Assembly: GCF_026619435.1 (NCBI RefSeq)
Contig: NZ_JAOVZQ010000001.1
Coordinates: 1,495,501 to 1,559,500, forward strand
Direction: 5' to 3'
DNA length: 64,000 bases
Origin: Hoeflea ulvae
GTDB lineage: Bacteria; Pseudomonadota; Alphaproteobacteria; Rhizobiales; Rhizobiaceae
The notes beneath the pieces are model-generated. The model was not told the DNA's origin, searched no databases, and saw only the letters and a program-made list of their open reading frames with translations. Both the position numbers and the translations under genes were made by a program. Each line of letters opens with the position of its first letter. The stretch's first letter is position 1. Shown here one piece after another: positions 40,154 to 48,632 of the stretch.

Positions 40154-40176
40154 GTTCGTAATATGAACAAATGTGC
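40154..40176. promoter_or_regulatory. Composite 23-bp motif, copy a (putative IclR operator)
   Basis: GTTC (40154) -N7- GAAC (40165) -N4- GTGC (40173). GTTCGTAATATGAAC forms a palindrome-like core, and GAACAAATGTGC an overlapping second one. It lies 88 bp upstream of the polar amino-acid binding-protein ATG and 137 bp from the divergent AcoX-like gene. The identical layout occurs at four other promoters of this region. Confidence 0.68.
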
Positions 40177-40312
40177 GAAAATGCAGCTTGTGGGCAGTCT
40201 GATTTCGGCATTCTATCGGGCACAGGAGGAATGAAGCGGTGGTTTCGACAATTTCAAAAAACATCTGTGCGCTCCGTGCCATGAAGTGGAGTTGGAAACG
40301 GGATGGCGGACC

Positions 40313-41425
40313 ATGCGGATCGGATTGATCGTCAATCCGGTCGCAGGCCTTGGCGGTGCGGTCGGTCTGAAGGGCACGGACGGTCCTGATGCCGTGGCCG
40401 AAGCACTGCGCCGCGGTGCGGTCGCGCAATCGGGGCCGCGTGTACGGCGGGCCTTGGCAGTCCTGGCCAGACGATGCCCGGGAACCACCATCCTGGCCGC
40501 GCCGGGCCAGTTGGGCGCGGATTGGACCGCGGACCTGGATCTGACTGTTGACGCGGTCCCGTCGGGTGACAGCACCGGCACCGCGCGGGACACGCGCCAG
40601 GCAATCGCCGCCTTCGGCGCGGCAGACCTTGTCCTCTTCGCCGGTGGCGATGGCACCGCGCGCGATGTCGCCGCCTGCATGCCCGAAGGTGCGGCAATGC
40701 TCGGCATCCCTTCCGGGGTCAAGATGCATTCAGGTGTCTTTGCCATATCGCCTGAGCACGCGGGACAGGTGCTGGCGGACATCATTGTTGCCAATGACCG
40801 GGTCGGCTGGACCGACGATGCCGAAATCATGGACATTGATGAAGTGGCCCTGCGGGCCGGACATTTGGCGCCCCGGCTCTTTGGTCACGCGCGGGTGCCT
40901 GTCGTGCGCAACCGGATGCAGGCGGCAAAGGGCGGACCGCGTCGCGACTGCTCTGCCGCGCTGGCATCTGCGGCCTTTGAATGCGCGACCAGGATCGAGC
41001 CCGGCGCCCTCTGCATCGTGGGTCCCGGAACCAGCGCCTGCGCCTTTGCCAACGCCCTCAATCAACCGTCGACCCTGCTCGGTGTCGACGTCTTCCGCGA
41101 CGGCAAATGCCTGCTGCAGGACGCAACGGCCAGCCAGATCGAGGCGCTGATCGATGGCGCGCCGGTGCGCATCGTGCTCGGAATCACCGGGCAGCAGGGG
41201 TTCCTTCTGGGCCGCGGCAACCAGCAGATCAGCGCCGCCGTCATCCGCCGCGCCGGCCGGGAAGGCCTCAGGGTTCTGGCGACGGACGAGAAGCTGGCGG
41301 CGCTTCCCGCGCCCTGCCTGTTTGTCGATACCGGGGATCCGATGCTCGATGCGGAGCTTGCAGGCTTCATCCGGGTTCAGACCGACCGCGGAAAATTCAT
41401 GATGATGCGCGTCGTTGCGAGTTGA
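40313..41425 (+). CDS. ATP-NAD kinase-like protein, AcoX family
   Basis: About 370 residues. The diacylglycerol/NAD-kinase fold is shown by 'GLIVNPVAGLGGAVGLKGTD' at the N-terminus and 'LVLFAGGDGTARDVA' (the GGDGT nucleotide motif) near residue 110. 'LGIPSGVKMHSGVFA' and 'CIVGPGTSACAFANAL' are typical of the AcoX group, known from acetoin catabolism loci but without a settled function. The ATG at 40313 is chosen for the family N-terminus; a GTG lies 27 bp upstream. It is followed by the GcvPA-like gene after 58 bp containing operator copy b. Confidence 0.83.
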   Translation: MRIGLIVNPVAGLGGAVGLKGTDGPDAVAEALRRGAVAQSGPRVRRALAVLARRCPGTTILAAPGQLGADWTADLDLTVDAVPSGDSTGTARDTRQAIAAFGAADLVLFAGGDGTARDVAACMPEGAAMLGIPSGVKMHSGVFAISPEHAGQVLADIIVANDRVGWTDDAEIMDIDEVALRAGHLAPRLFGHARVPVVRNRMQAAKGGPRRDCSAALASAAFECATRIEPGALCIVGPGTSACAFANALNQPSTLLGVDVFRDGKCLLQDATASQIEALIDGAPVRIVLGITGQQGFLLGRGNQQISAAVIRRAGREGLRVLATDEKLAALPAPCLFVDTGDPMLDAELAGFIRVQTDRGKFMMMRVVAS

Positions 41426-41433
41426 AACAATTC

Positions 41434-41456
41434 GTGCGTTGTGCGAACCTTTGTGC
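41434..41456. promoter_or_regulatory. Composite 23-bp motif, copy b (putative IclR operator)
   Basis: GTGC (41434) -N7- GAAC (41445) -N4- GTGC (41453), same orientation as copy a. A TTGAAA element at 41422-41427 could be a -35 box. The site ends 28 bp before the GcvPA-like ATG, in the 58-bp gap after the AcoX-like gene, so it probably overlaps the promoter and represses the decarboxylase pair. Confidence 0.7.
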
Positions 41457-41483
41457 GCGAACGACAAGTGAGGTGACAGATCC

Positions 41484-42890
41484 ATGACTATTGAACAGCG
41501 AGCCCATCCATGGATGGCCCTATCGGCGCCCGGGGCGCTGCAGCAGATGCTCGACGAGATCGGCGTGAAAGACGTGGCTGCCGTGTTCGAACAGATTCCG
41601 GCCGATCATTACCGCAAGACGCCGCTTGATCTTCCGCCGGCGCTGAATTCCGAGATCGAGCTGAAGCGGGATCTTGTCTCGAAACTGCGCAAGAACGGCG
41701 ATTGCGAAACCAATCTGAGCTTCCTCGGCGCCGGCGTCTGGCAGCATCATGTGCCCGCCATTGTCGACGAGATCGTGGGCCGCACCGAATTCGCCACCAA
41801 TGTCTGGGGGTCGTATCAGTCCGATCACGGGCGCAATCAGGCCTGGTTCGAGTTCTCGAGCCAGCTCGGCGCGTTGCTCAATCTCGATGTGGTGCAATTG
41901 CCGGTCTATTCCTGGGGCTGCGCCATCGGGCATGCCATTCGCATGGCCGCGCGTCTGACCGGTCGCCGCAAGGTGTTGCTGCCGGTCCTTGCCGATCCCG
42001 AGCGCCTGTCGGTGATCCGCACCTATTGCCAGCCTTCGGAAATGGAAGATCATATCGAGGTCGTCACCATAGCGACCGATCCGACCAGCGGCAGGCTGTC
42101 GATCGCCGACCTCAAGTCCAAGCTCGGTCCCGACGTTGCGGCCGTCTATTTCGAAAATCCGGCCTATCTCGGTACCATCGAGACCGGCGCGGCAGAAATC
42201 GCCGGTCTGGCGCGTGCCGCGGGCGCGGAAACAATCGTCGGGGTCGATCCGCTGAGCCTCGGCGTGATGATGGCACCGGGTGACTATGGCGCTGACATCG
42301 TCACCGGTCCGGTGCAGCCGCTGGGCGTGCACATGAATTGCGGCGGCGGTGTCGGCGGTTTCATCGCGTCGCGGGACGAGGCGCGCTATGTGCACGAATA
42401 TAACGGCTTTCTGGTCTCCATCGCACCGACGGCGGAGCCCGGACAGATCGGCTTCGGCCTCGCCTCGTCGCATCAGAATTCCTATGGCTCGCGCGAGCAC
42501 GGCAAGGACTGGACCGGCAACTCCACCTATCTCTGGGCGATTGCCGGCGCGGTCTATATGAGCCTGCTCGGGCCGGACGGATTCCGCGAAATCGGCGATC
42601 TGATCCTGTCCCGCGCCCGCTATGCAGCCCGGCTGATCGGTGAAGTGCCGGGCGTCAAGATCGTCTGGCCGGACACCACCTTCAAGGAATTCATCGTCAA
42701 TTTCGACGACACGGGAAAGACGGTCGATGCCGTCAACGAGGCCCTGCGCGCGCGCGGTATCTTCGGTGGCAAGGACATATCGACCGAAGGTCACGGGCTC
42801 GGTCAGGCCGCGCTATATTGTGTGACGGAAGTCCACAGCGCCGCCGACATTCGCCGTCTGGCCGATGCATTGAAGGAGGTTTGCCAATGA
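41484..42890 (+). CDS. gcvPA: Glycine dehydrogenase (decarboxylating) subunit 1-like, divergent GcvPA
   Basis: A 468-residue fold-type-I PLP-fold subunit of P-protein type. 'MLDEIGVKDVAAVFEQIP', 'NLSFLGAGVWQHHVPAIVD' and 'FENPAYLG' match GcvPA. The usually conserved 'PYQPEISQGTLQAIFEYQ' block has become 'SYQSDHGRNQAWFEFSSQ', so this is a diverged paralogue. In true two-subunit P-proteins this subunit pairs with GcvPB to decarboxylate glycine with transfer to lipoyl GcvH. No gcvH or gcvT is nearby. The ATG overlap with the next gene (ATGA) shows tight coupling. It may act on glycine or a different amino acid. Confidence 0.85.
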   Translation: MTIEQRAHPWMALSAPGALQQMLDEIGVKDVAAVFEQIPADHYRKTPLDLPPALNSEIELKRDLVSKLRKNGDCETNLSFLGAGVWQHHVPAIVDEIVGRTEFATNVWGSYQSDHGRNQAWFEFSSQLGALLNLDVVQLPVYSWGCAIGHAIRMAARLTGRRKVLLPVLADPERLSVIRTYCQPSEMEDHIEVVTIATDPTSGRLSIADLKSKLGPDVAAVYFENPAYLGTIETGAAEIAGLARAAGAETIVGVDPLSLGVMMAPGDYGADIVTGPVQPLGVHMNCGGGVGGFIASRDEARYVHEYNGFLVSIAPTAEPGQIGFGLASSHQNSYGSREHGKDWTGNSTYLWAIAGAVYMSLLGPDGFREIGDLILSRARYAARLIGEVPGVKIVWPDTTFKEFIVNFDDTGKTVDAVNEALRARGIFGGKDISTEGHGLGQAALYCVTEVHSAADIRRLADALKEVCQ

Positions 42891-44434
42891 AACTGCCCCG
42901 TTATCAGGCCGCTCGCTGGGACGAGCCGGTGATCATGGAACTTGGCCGGCCCGGCGCCCGTGGACAATTGTTCCCCGCGCCCGAACCGGAAACCGGCAAG
43001 GCGGAAATCCCTGCCGCGATGCAACGTCGGGATCGCCCCGAATTGCCGGAAATCACCGAATTCGAGGCGCAACGTCATTATCTGCATCTCTCGCAGATGA
43101 CACTCGGCATGATGGGGGTCAGCCTGTTCGGCACCTGCACCATGAAATACAATTCCAAGACTGCGGAAGCGGCGACCTTGCGGCCGGAACTGGCCGAGGT
43201 TCACCCCTACCAGCATCCCGACACGCTGCAGGGCGTGCTCGAGATCATCCATGATTTCGACGTGATCCTGCGCAGTCTCTCGGGCATGGACCAGTTTGTC
43301 TTCCAGGCCGGTGGCGGCGCCGACGCGGCCTACACCATGGCAGCGCTTGCGCGGGCCTATTGGGCCGATCGCGGCGAACTGGGCGAACGTACCGAAATGG
43401 TCACGTCGATCCAGGCGCATCCCTGCAATCCGGCAACCGCCGCTGCCGCCGGCTTCACCGTGGTCAATCTGCCGCTGGAAGAAAACGGCTATCCATCGCT
43501 TGATGCGCTGAAGGCGGCAATCGGCCCGAAGACCGCGCTGCTGATGATAAACAATCCCGACGATATGGGCATCTACAATCCCGAGATCCGGGAATGGGTG
43601 CGGCTGGCCAAGGAAGCCGGCGCCCTGTGCTTTTACGACCATGCCAATTTCAACGGCGTGATGAGCAAGCTTTCGGCGCGCGAGCTGGGTTTTGATGCCT
43701 GCATGTTCATGCTGCACAAGACCTTTGGCGCGCCCAAGGCTGGCGGCGGCCCGGCTGTCGGCGCCTTTGGCTGCTCGGACGCCCTGGCCCCCTATCTGCC
43801 GGCCCCGGTTGTGGTCAAGCAGGACGGCAAATATCTGCTTGATGATGACCGCCCGAAATCTCTGGGCAAGATCCGCGAATTCTGGGGCAACGTCCCTCAG
43901 GTGGTCAAGGCCTATGCCTGGGCCCGGGCCATGGGGGCGGACGGCATTGCCATGGCATCCGACATTTCGGTGGTGGCCAACAACTACATGGACAAGAAGC
44001 TTGGCGAGATTCCGGGGCTGAAGATTTCCAACCCGGAGATCAAGTCGCAGCGCATGGAAATGACCCGCTGGTCGCTTGGCCCGCTGGCTGAAGAGACCGG
44101 CGTGGGCACCGTCGATTTCGCCAACCGGATGGCCGATTTCGGCATCGACCCCTGGTGGATGAGCCATGAGCCCTGGATCGTCGCCGAACCTTTCACGCCC
44201 GAGGCCGGCGAGCTCTGGTCAAAACAAGACATCGATCTCTGGATCGGCGTGGTTGCGCAGATTGCCCGCGAGGCGCGCGAGACGCCCGAACTGGTCAAGA
44301 CGGCGCCGCACAATCAGGCCATCGCTCAGGTGGATGGCAGCGTGTTTGATGATCCGGAAGCCTGGGCCATGACCTGGCGTGCCTGGCAGCGCAAGCGCGG
44401 CGCCTCGGGCAAGGCAGCCAGCGGCGGGGTCTGA
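42887..44434 (+). CDS. gcvPB: Glycine dehydrogenase (decarboxylating) subunit 2-like, divergent GcvPB
   Basis: About 515 residues. The PLP Lys is in 'FMLHKTFGAPKAGGGPAVG', aligning with 'NLHKTF..PHGGGGPG' of GcvPB; the His-Gly before the glycine loop is changed to Lys-Ala. 'SLFGTCTMKYNSK' and 'VFQAGGGADAAYT' correspond to 'GSCTMKYNP' and 'QPAAGAHGE'. The ATG at 42887-42889 follows AAGGAGG and overlaps the GcvPA stop. The altered loop sits where glycine and the lipoyl arm bind, so altered substrate or acceptor use is possible. The 3' end is convergent with a DadA-like gene. Confidence 0.85.
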   Translation: MKLPRYQAARWDEPVIMELGRPGARGQLFPAPEPETGKAEIPAAMQRRDRPELPEITEFEAQRHYLHLSQMTLGMMGVSLFGTCTMKYNSKTAEAATLRPELAEVHPYQHPDTLQGVLEIIHDFDVILRSLSGMDQFVFQAGGGADAAYTMAALARAYWADRGELGERTEMVTSIQAHPCNPATAAAAGFTVVNLPLEENGYPSLDALKAAIGPKTALLMINNPDDMGIYNPEIREWVRLAKEAGALCFYDHANFNGVMSKLSARELGFDACMFMLHKTFGAPKAGGGPAVGAFGCSDALAPYLPAPVVVKQDGKYLLDDDRPKSLGKIREFWGNVPQVVKAYAWARAMGADGIAMASDISVVANNYMDKKLGEIPGLKISNPEIKSQRMEMTRWSLGPLAEETGVGTVDFANRMADFGIDPWWMSHEPWIVAEPFTPEAGELWSKQDIDLWIGVVAQIAREARETPELVKTAPHNQAIAQVDGSVFDDPEAWAMTWRAWQRKRGASGKAASGGV

Positions 44435-44455
44435 TTGGAACAGTCGTTTCGGCGC

Positions 44456-45586
44456 TCATGCAAGCGCCGAAACACCTTCAAGCGACATCCGCGGTGGCCG
44501 GCCCATGACCAGGTCGGCCGTCAGCCGGGCCGTGATCGGTCCAGCGGAAAATCCAACCCATGGAAACAGTGAAAGAAAGAACCCCTTATGGCCCGGCACT
44601 TCGCCGATGATCGGCTTCCAGTCGTCAGTCCCGTTCACGGTTGCGGTCCAGCTCCGCAGCGCGCGGGCCTGCGCGAGTGCGGGAGCCACCGCAGCGGCGT
44701 TGATCATGTTGCCGGTCAGGTGCTGAGGGTTTGTCACCAGCCGGCCGTCCGGCAGGCGCTGCGCATGCCATCCGCCGCCGATCAGGCAGCTGCCGTTATG
44801 GGCCTGCTTGAGCGACAGCTTGCCCGCCGCCGAATAGACCAGATGCGGAATCAGCGGCGCCACCGGTTCGGTTACGGTCACCTGCAACGGCACGCCCTGC
44901 AGATCGATGCTGACGCCAAGCATCGCGGCGATTTGGGCGGCGGCGGCACCGGCGGCATTGACCACCCGGCGCGCCTCGATCACGCCCTTGTCCGTCTGGA
45001 TCCGGTATCCCGTGCTGATCGCCTCAACGGCAAGAATCCGGGTTTGCGTCCGGATGCTCGCGCCGCGGCGCTGTGCCGCCGCGGCAAAGGCAGGCGTGGC
45101 CTTCAACGGATTGGCCTTGCCCTCGGCCGGGCAAAACCCGCCGCCGATCACATTGTCGGCGAGATAGGGCGCATGTGCACGCAAGCTGTGCCGGTCCAGC
45201 ATTTCGATCGGAACGCCGAAGCCGCGTTCGATCCGGGCCTTGGCCTCGATCTGGCGCATCTGTTTCTCGGTCGTGGCGATCAGCAGCCCGCCGGCAAGCT
45301 TGACGTCAAGATCGACACCCAGCTCGTCGCCGATTTCCAGCCACATTTTCTGGGAGGCGACCAGCAGGCGCAGCGTCGGACCATAGGCGCGGGCCCAGTC
45401 CGGGCCGAGGCTGACGAATTCCGGATGCTGGATCTGCACATGGATCGAGCCGGCATTGGCGCCGGAAGCCTGGGTGTTGAGGTCATGGGTTTCGACCAGC
45501 GTCACCTCGACGCCTTCGCACGCAAGATAATAGGCGGTCGCCGCACCGGCGATGCCGCCACCGATCACCAGAACATCAGTTTTCAT
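44456..45586 (-). CDS. FAD-dependent amino-acid/amine oxidoreductase (DadA/HcnC-like)
   Basis: A 376-residue DAO-family flavoprotein. The FAD fingerprint is 'VLVIGGGIAGAATAYYLACEG' (split Rossmann loop at residues 6-25). 'ASGANAGSIHVQIQHPE' is the characteristic second FAD segment and 'NAAGAAAAQIAAML' the third. There is no transmembrane start. Related proteins are D-amino-acid dehydrogenases, sarcosine oxidase beta-type and the small subunit of opine/octopine oxidase. It is divergent from the DapA-like gene, with 52 bp between their starts. A second homologue is at 52926. Confidence 0.88.
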   Translation of the reverse strand: MKTDVLVIGGGIAGAATAYYLACEGVEVTLVETHDLNTQASGANAGSIHVQIQHPEFVSLGPDWARAYGPTLRLLVASQKMWLEIGDELGVDLDVKLAGGLLIATTEKQMRQIEAKARIERGFGVPIEMLDRHSLRAHAPYLADNVIGGGFCPAEGKANPLKATPAFAAAAQRRGASIRTQTRILAVEAISTGYRIQTDKGVIEARRVVNAAGAAAAQIAAMLGVSIDLQGVPLQVTVTEPVAPLIPHLVYSAAGKLSLKQAHNGSCLIGGGWHAQRLPDGRLVTNPQHLTGNMINAAAVAPALAQARALRSWTATVNGTDDWKPIIGEVPGHKGFFLSLFPWVGFSAGPITARLTADLVMGRPPRMSLEGVSALA

Positions 45587-45638
45587 TTTCCACCTTCAAC
45601 CCGGCCGGATCTCTCCGGACACTCATAAGGACCATACG

Positions 45639-46592
45639 ATGACTACGACTTTTTCGGGCAGCTTTACCGTCACCATCACGCCGTTCACGCCGGGAGGGGA
45701 AGCCATCGACTATCCTGCCTGGGAACGGTTTCTCGACTGGCAGGTTGCCTGCGGCGTGCCGGGCATCATCATTCTCGGAACCACCGGCGAATTTCTGACC
45801 CTCACCGATGACGAGCGCACCGCCTTCGTCGATGCGACGGTCAGATATGTCAATGGCCGCATGAAGGTGATGGTCGGCACCATGAATGCCTACACGCCCA
45901 ACGCCGTGCGCTACTCGAAAGAGGCCGAAGACCTTGGCGCGGATGGCTTGATGATCGTCCCGCCCTATTACTACACCCCGACCGAGGACGAGATCTTCAA
46001 CTATTACAAGGCGATCTGCGAGGCGCAGAACCTGCCGATCATGCTTTACAACAACCCGTTTACAACCAATGTCGACATGCCGGCATCGCTGGTGGCGCGG
46101 CTGACCAGGGAATTCAGCCAGATCCGCTACATCAAGGAAGCGAGCCAGGACACCGCGCGGGTGCACGACATCATCGTCGCCACCGACGGGGTGATGAATG
46201 TATGGGCCGGGCAGCGCGTGCTCGAAAGCTACAAGCTCGGCGCCACCGGCTATGTGAACCCCTATGGCAACTACATTCCCCGGGCCTCTGCCCGGTTTGT
46301 CGAATGGGCCGAGCAGGGCCGCTGGGACGATGTCTGGGCAGTCCAGAGCGTGATCAAGAAGTTCGATACCATCATCACCGCCGGCCACCCGCTCTATGGC
46401 CATCAGTGCTACTCCAAGGCACTGGCCGCGGCAGCCGGATATCCCGTCGGCGACGTGCGCGCTCCGATCACCACCTTCGCTTCGCTGGGCAAGGAAGGCA
46501 CGGATCGCGTGGCGCAGATGGTGCCGCTGATGGAAGAACTGGAAACGATCGTCGATCGTATCGAGGCGCGGACGGCGCAAACGGCCCAATAG
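45639..46592 (+). CDS. DapA/NAL superfamily lyase (dihydrodipicolinate synthase-like)
   Basis: About 317 residues, TIM barrel. 'LGTTGEFLTL' binds the keto-acid carboxylate, Tyr is in 'IMLYNNPFTTN' and the Schiff-base Lys is in 'YIKEASQDTAR', the full catalytic set. The ATG at 45639 is preferred because AAGGACC precedes it; the frame is open upstream across the divergent DadA-like start. Homologues include 2-keto-3-deoxy sugar-acid aldolases, hydroxyproline-pathway deaminase (LhpC type) and true DapA. The catabolic setting makes a lysine-biosynthesis role unlikely. Confidence 0.88.
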   Translation: MTTTFSGSFTVTITPFTPGGEAIDYPAWERFLDWQVACGVPGIIILGTTGEFLTLTDDERTAFVDATVRYVNGRMKVMVGTMNAYTPNAVRYSKEAEDLGADGLMIVPPYYYTPTEDEIFNYYKAICEAQNLPIMLYNNPFTTNVDMPASLVARLTREFSQIRYIKEASQDTARVHDIIVATDGVMNVWAGQRVLESYKLGATGYVNPYGNYIPRASARFVEWAEQGRWDDVWAVQSVIKKFDTIITAGHPLYGHQCYSKALAAAAGYPVGDVRAPITTFASLGKEGTDRVAQMVPLMEELETIVDRIEARTAQTAQ

Positions 46593-46642
46593 TCCGGGCG
46601 CTACCGGGACTGGACGCCCGCGCACAGCAAGCGCGGGCGTCT

Positions 46643-47416
46643 TCATCGGATATAGGCCGCCCCGTTGATGTCGATCGTGCTGCCGGTGAGGTGGCGCGCC
46701 CGGCCATGGGCCAGGTAGACCGCCAGGTCGGCGATCTCTTCCGGCGGCACCCATTCGCCCATCGGCAGGGTCGCTGTGACGGCCGCCTCGCCGCCAGTGC
46801 GTGCGGCGGATTCCTCCGACATGCGGGTGCGCACCACGCCGGGCGCGATCACATAGGCCAGAATGCCATCGGCGGCATGGTTGCGGGCCACGGTCTTGGT
46901 GGCGGCGGCAATCGCGGCCTTGGAGGCGGCATAGGCAATGGCGCCGGGATTGGACGAACCCCTAGTCGTCACCCAGCTGCCGATGCCGATGATCGAACCG
47001 GGCGCGCCGGCGTCGAGCCATGACCGCACGGCCAGCCGCATCAGCCGCGCCGGCGCATGGACATTGACCGCCATGGCTTCCTGCCAGACGCGGTCCCATT
47101 CCTCGGCCGGATCGGCGATGCCGCCGGACTGGCGCATGATCCCGGCATTGTTGACGAGCACATCGATCCGGCCGGCGATGGCAAATGCCTCCGCCCAGAA
47201 ACGTTCGACCTCGGCCATGTCGCTGAAATCGGCCTGGATAAGATGGGCCTGGCCCGGCCTGGCATCGCCGAGAGCGTCTTCGGCGCCGGCGCGGTCGCCG
47301 CCATAATGGGCAATGACAGTCGCGCCGGCATCGATCATGGCTCTTGCGGTCGCAGCGCCAATCCCCTTGGAGGCGCCGGTGACGAGGATGGTTTTTCCTG
47401 ACAGGTCGTGCAGCAT
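46643..47416 (-). CDS. SDR family NAD(P)-dependent oxidoreductase
   Basis: About 257 residues: 'VTGASKGIGAATARAM' near residues 13-28, 'VNNAGIM', catalytic Ser region 'IIGIGSWV', and 'AYAASKAAI' with the Tyr/Lys pair. The C-terminal 'LTGSTIDINGA' is typical. The ATG at 47414-47416 follows CAGGAG; the frame is open upstream through the preceding oxidoreductase but that is not used. It follows the old-yellow-enzyme gene with 2 bp between them, so both form one operon behind operator copy c. Confidence 0.9.
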   Translation of the reverse strand: MLHDLSGKTILVTGASKGIGAATARAMIDAGATVIAHYGGDRAGAEDALGDARPGQAHLIQADFSDMAEVERFWAEAFAIAGRIDVLVNNAGIMRQSGGIADPAEEWDRVWQEAMAVNVHAPARLMRLAVRSWLDAGAPGSIIGIGSWVTTRGSSNPGAIAYAASKAAIAAATKTVARNHAADGILAYVIAPGVVRTRMSEESAARTGGEAAVTATLPMGEWVPPEEIADLAVYLAHGRARHLTGSTIDINGAAYIR

Positions 47417-47418
47417 CG

Positions 47419-48525
47419 TCAGCTCCTGGTGATGAAGGGTTTGCCGCGCATGGCGGGATTGCAGCGCGCATAAGGGGCAGGCAGCGAGATCTCGGCGCCG
47501 AGTTCCTTGGCGGCATGCCAGACCCAGCGCGGATCCCACAACATGCCGCGGGCGAGGGCAACGGCGTCGGCCTGACCGCTGAGCAGAATGGTTTCTGCCT
47601 GAACCGGCTCCGTGATCTGCCCGACCGCCATCACCGGAATGTCCGCTTGCTGACGGATCTCCCGGGCGAAATCGAGCTGGTAGCCCGGCCCGACGATAAT
47701 TGACTGGCGCTGGTCGAGACCGCCCGAGCTGACATGGATCATGTCGCAGCCGGCTTGTTTGAGTGCATGCGCAAACGCGATCGACTGCTCGAGATCCCAG
47801 CCGCCCTCGATCCAGTCAGTGGCCGAGAGCCGGAGGATGACCGGCCTGTCGGCGGGAAAGGCATCCCGGACAGCCTTGAACACCTCGAGCGGAAACCGCA
47901 TCCGGTTCTCCAGCGAGCCGCCATAGGCATCGTCCCGGCGGTTGCTGATCGGGGAGAGGAACTGATGCAGCAGATATCCGTGCGCGGCATGGATCTCGAC
48001 GAGATCAAAACCGGCCCGCGCCGCGCGTTTGGCAGCGTCCACAAAGGCGGCCCTGATGCGGGCAAGCCCTGCCTCGTCAAGCGCGGCGGGTGCTTCCCAG
48101 CCTTCCAGATAGGCAACGGCTGAAGGCGCGCTGGCGATCCAGCCGTCATCATCCGCATGGCTGATCTGACCGGCGCCGTCCCAGGGTTTTCGGGTGCTGG
48201 CCTTGCGTCCTGCATGGCTGAGCTGGATGCCGATCCGGCTTTCGCCCACTGACCGGCAGAATTCGATGATCCGGGCGAAGGCGGCTTCCGATGCATCCGA
48301 ATAGAGCCCGGTGCAATCGGGCGTGATCCGTCCTTCCTGCTCGACTCCGGTTGCCTCGACCAGGATCAGGCCGGGCCCCGATTGCGCATATTGCCCGAGA
48401 TGGACCAGGTGCCAGTCCCCCGGAACGCCGTCCTGGGCCATGTACTGGCACATCGGCGCCACGACAATGCGATTGGAGAGCGTCAGCTTCCCGATGGTAA
48501 GCGGTGTAAACAGCAGGCTGGACAT
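47419..48525 (-). CDS. NADH:flavin oxidoreductase, old yellow enzyme family (YqjM/NamA-like)
   Basis: About 368 residues, FMN TIM barrel. 'LFTPLTIGKLTLSNRIVVAPMCQY' opens the family (the Cys in 'APMCQY' is the YqjM-type residue). 'GIQLSHAGRKA' carries the substrate-binding His, 'EIHAAHGYLLHQFLSP' the second signature and 'ARGMLWDPRW' the C-terminal FMN phosphate site. The ATG at 48523-48525 has AGAGGA 6 bp upstream. It reduces activated C=C bonds or demethylates amines. It is divergent from the 48633 gene across operator copy c. Confidence 0.92.
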   Translation of the reverse strand: MSSLLFTPLTIGKLTLSNRIVVAPMCQYMAQDGVPGDWHLVHLGQYAQSGPGLILVEATGVEQEGRITPDCTGLYSDASEAAFARIIEFCRSVGESRIGIQLSHAGRKASTRKPWDGAGQISHADDDGWIASAPSAVAYLEGWEAPAALDEAGLARIRAAFVDAAKRAARAGFDLVEIHAAHGYLLHQFLSPISNRRDDAYGGSLENRMRFPLEVFKAVRDAFPADRPVILRLSATDWIEGGWDLEQSIAFAHALKQAGCDMIHVSSGGLDQRQSIIVGPGYQLDFAREIRQQADIPVMAVGQITEPVQAETILLSGQADAVALARGMLWDPRWVWHAAKELGAEISLPAPYARCNPAMRGKPFITRS

Positions 48526-48561
48526 GCCGATCCTCTGATTTCGAGTTGAATCAAATAATTC

Positions 48562-48584
48562 GTGCGTTATAGTAACATTTGTGC
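48562..48584. promoter_or_regulatory. Composite 23-bp motif, copy c (putative IclR operator)
   Basis: GTGC (48562) -N7- TAAC (48573) -N4- GTGC (48581), same orientation as copies a and b. It overlaps a possible rightward -10 box, TATAGT (48568-48573), whose -35 would be TTGAAT (48546-48551, 16-bp spacing). It lies 37 bp from the leftward oxidoreductase ATG and 49 bp from the rightward TIM-barrel ATG, so one bound protein could block both. Confidence 0.68.
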
Positions 48585-48632
48585 GCAAATGAACATGTCA
48601 GGAGAGTCCTGACAAGCGAAAAGGAATCTTTT

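Noticed and set aside
45587..45638. Search for a sixth composite IclR motif between the DadA-like and DapA-like genes
   Set aside because: No GNAC/GTNC half-sites with the right spacing are present in this 52-bp gap; control of these two genes is left open.
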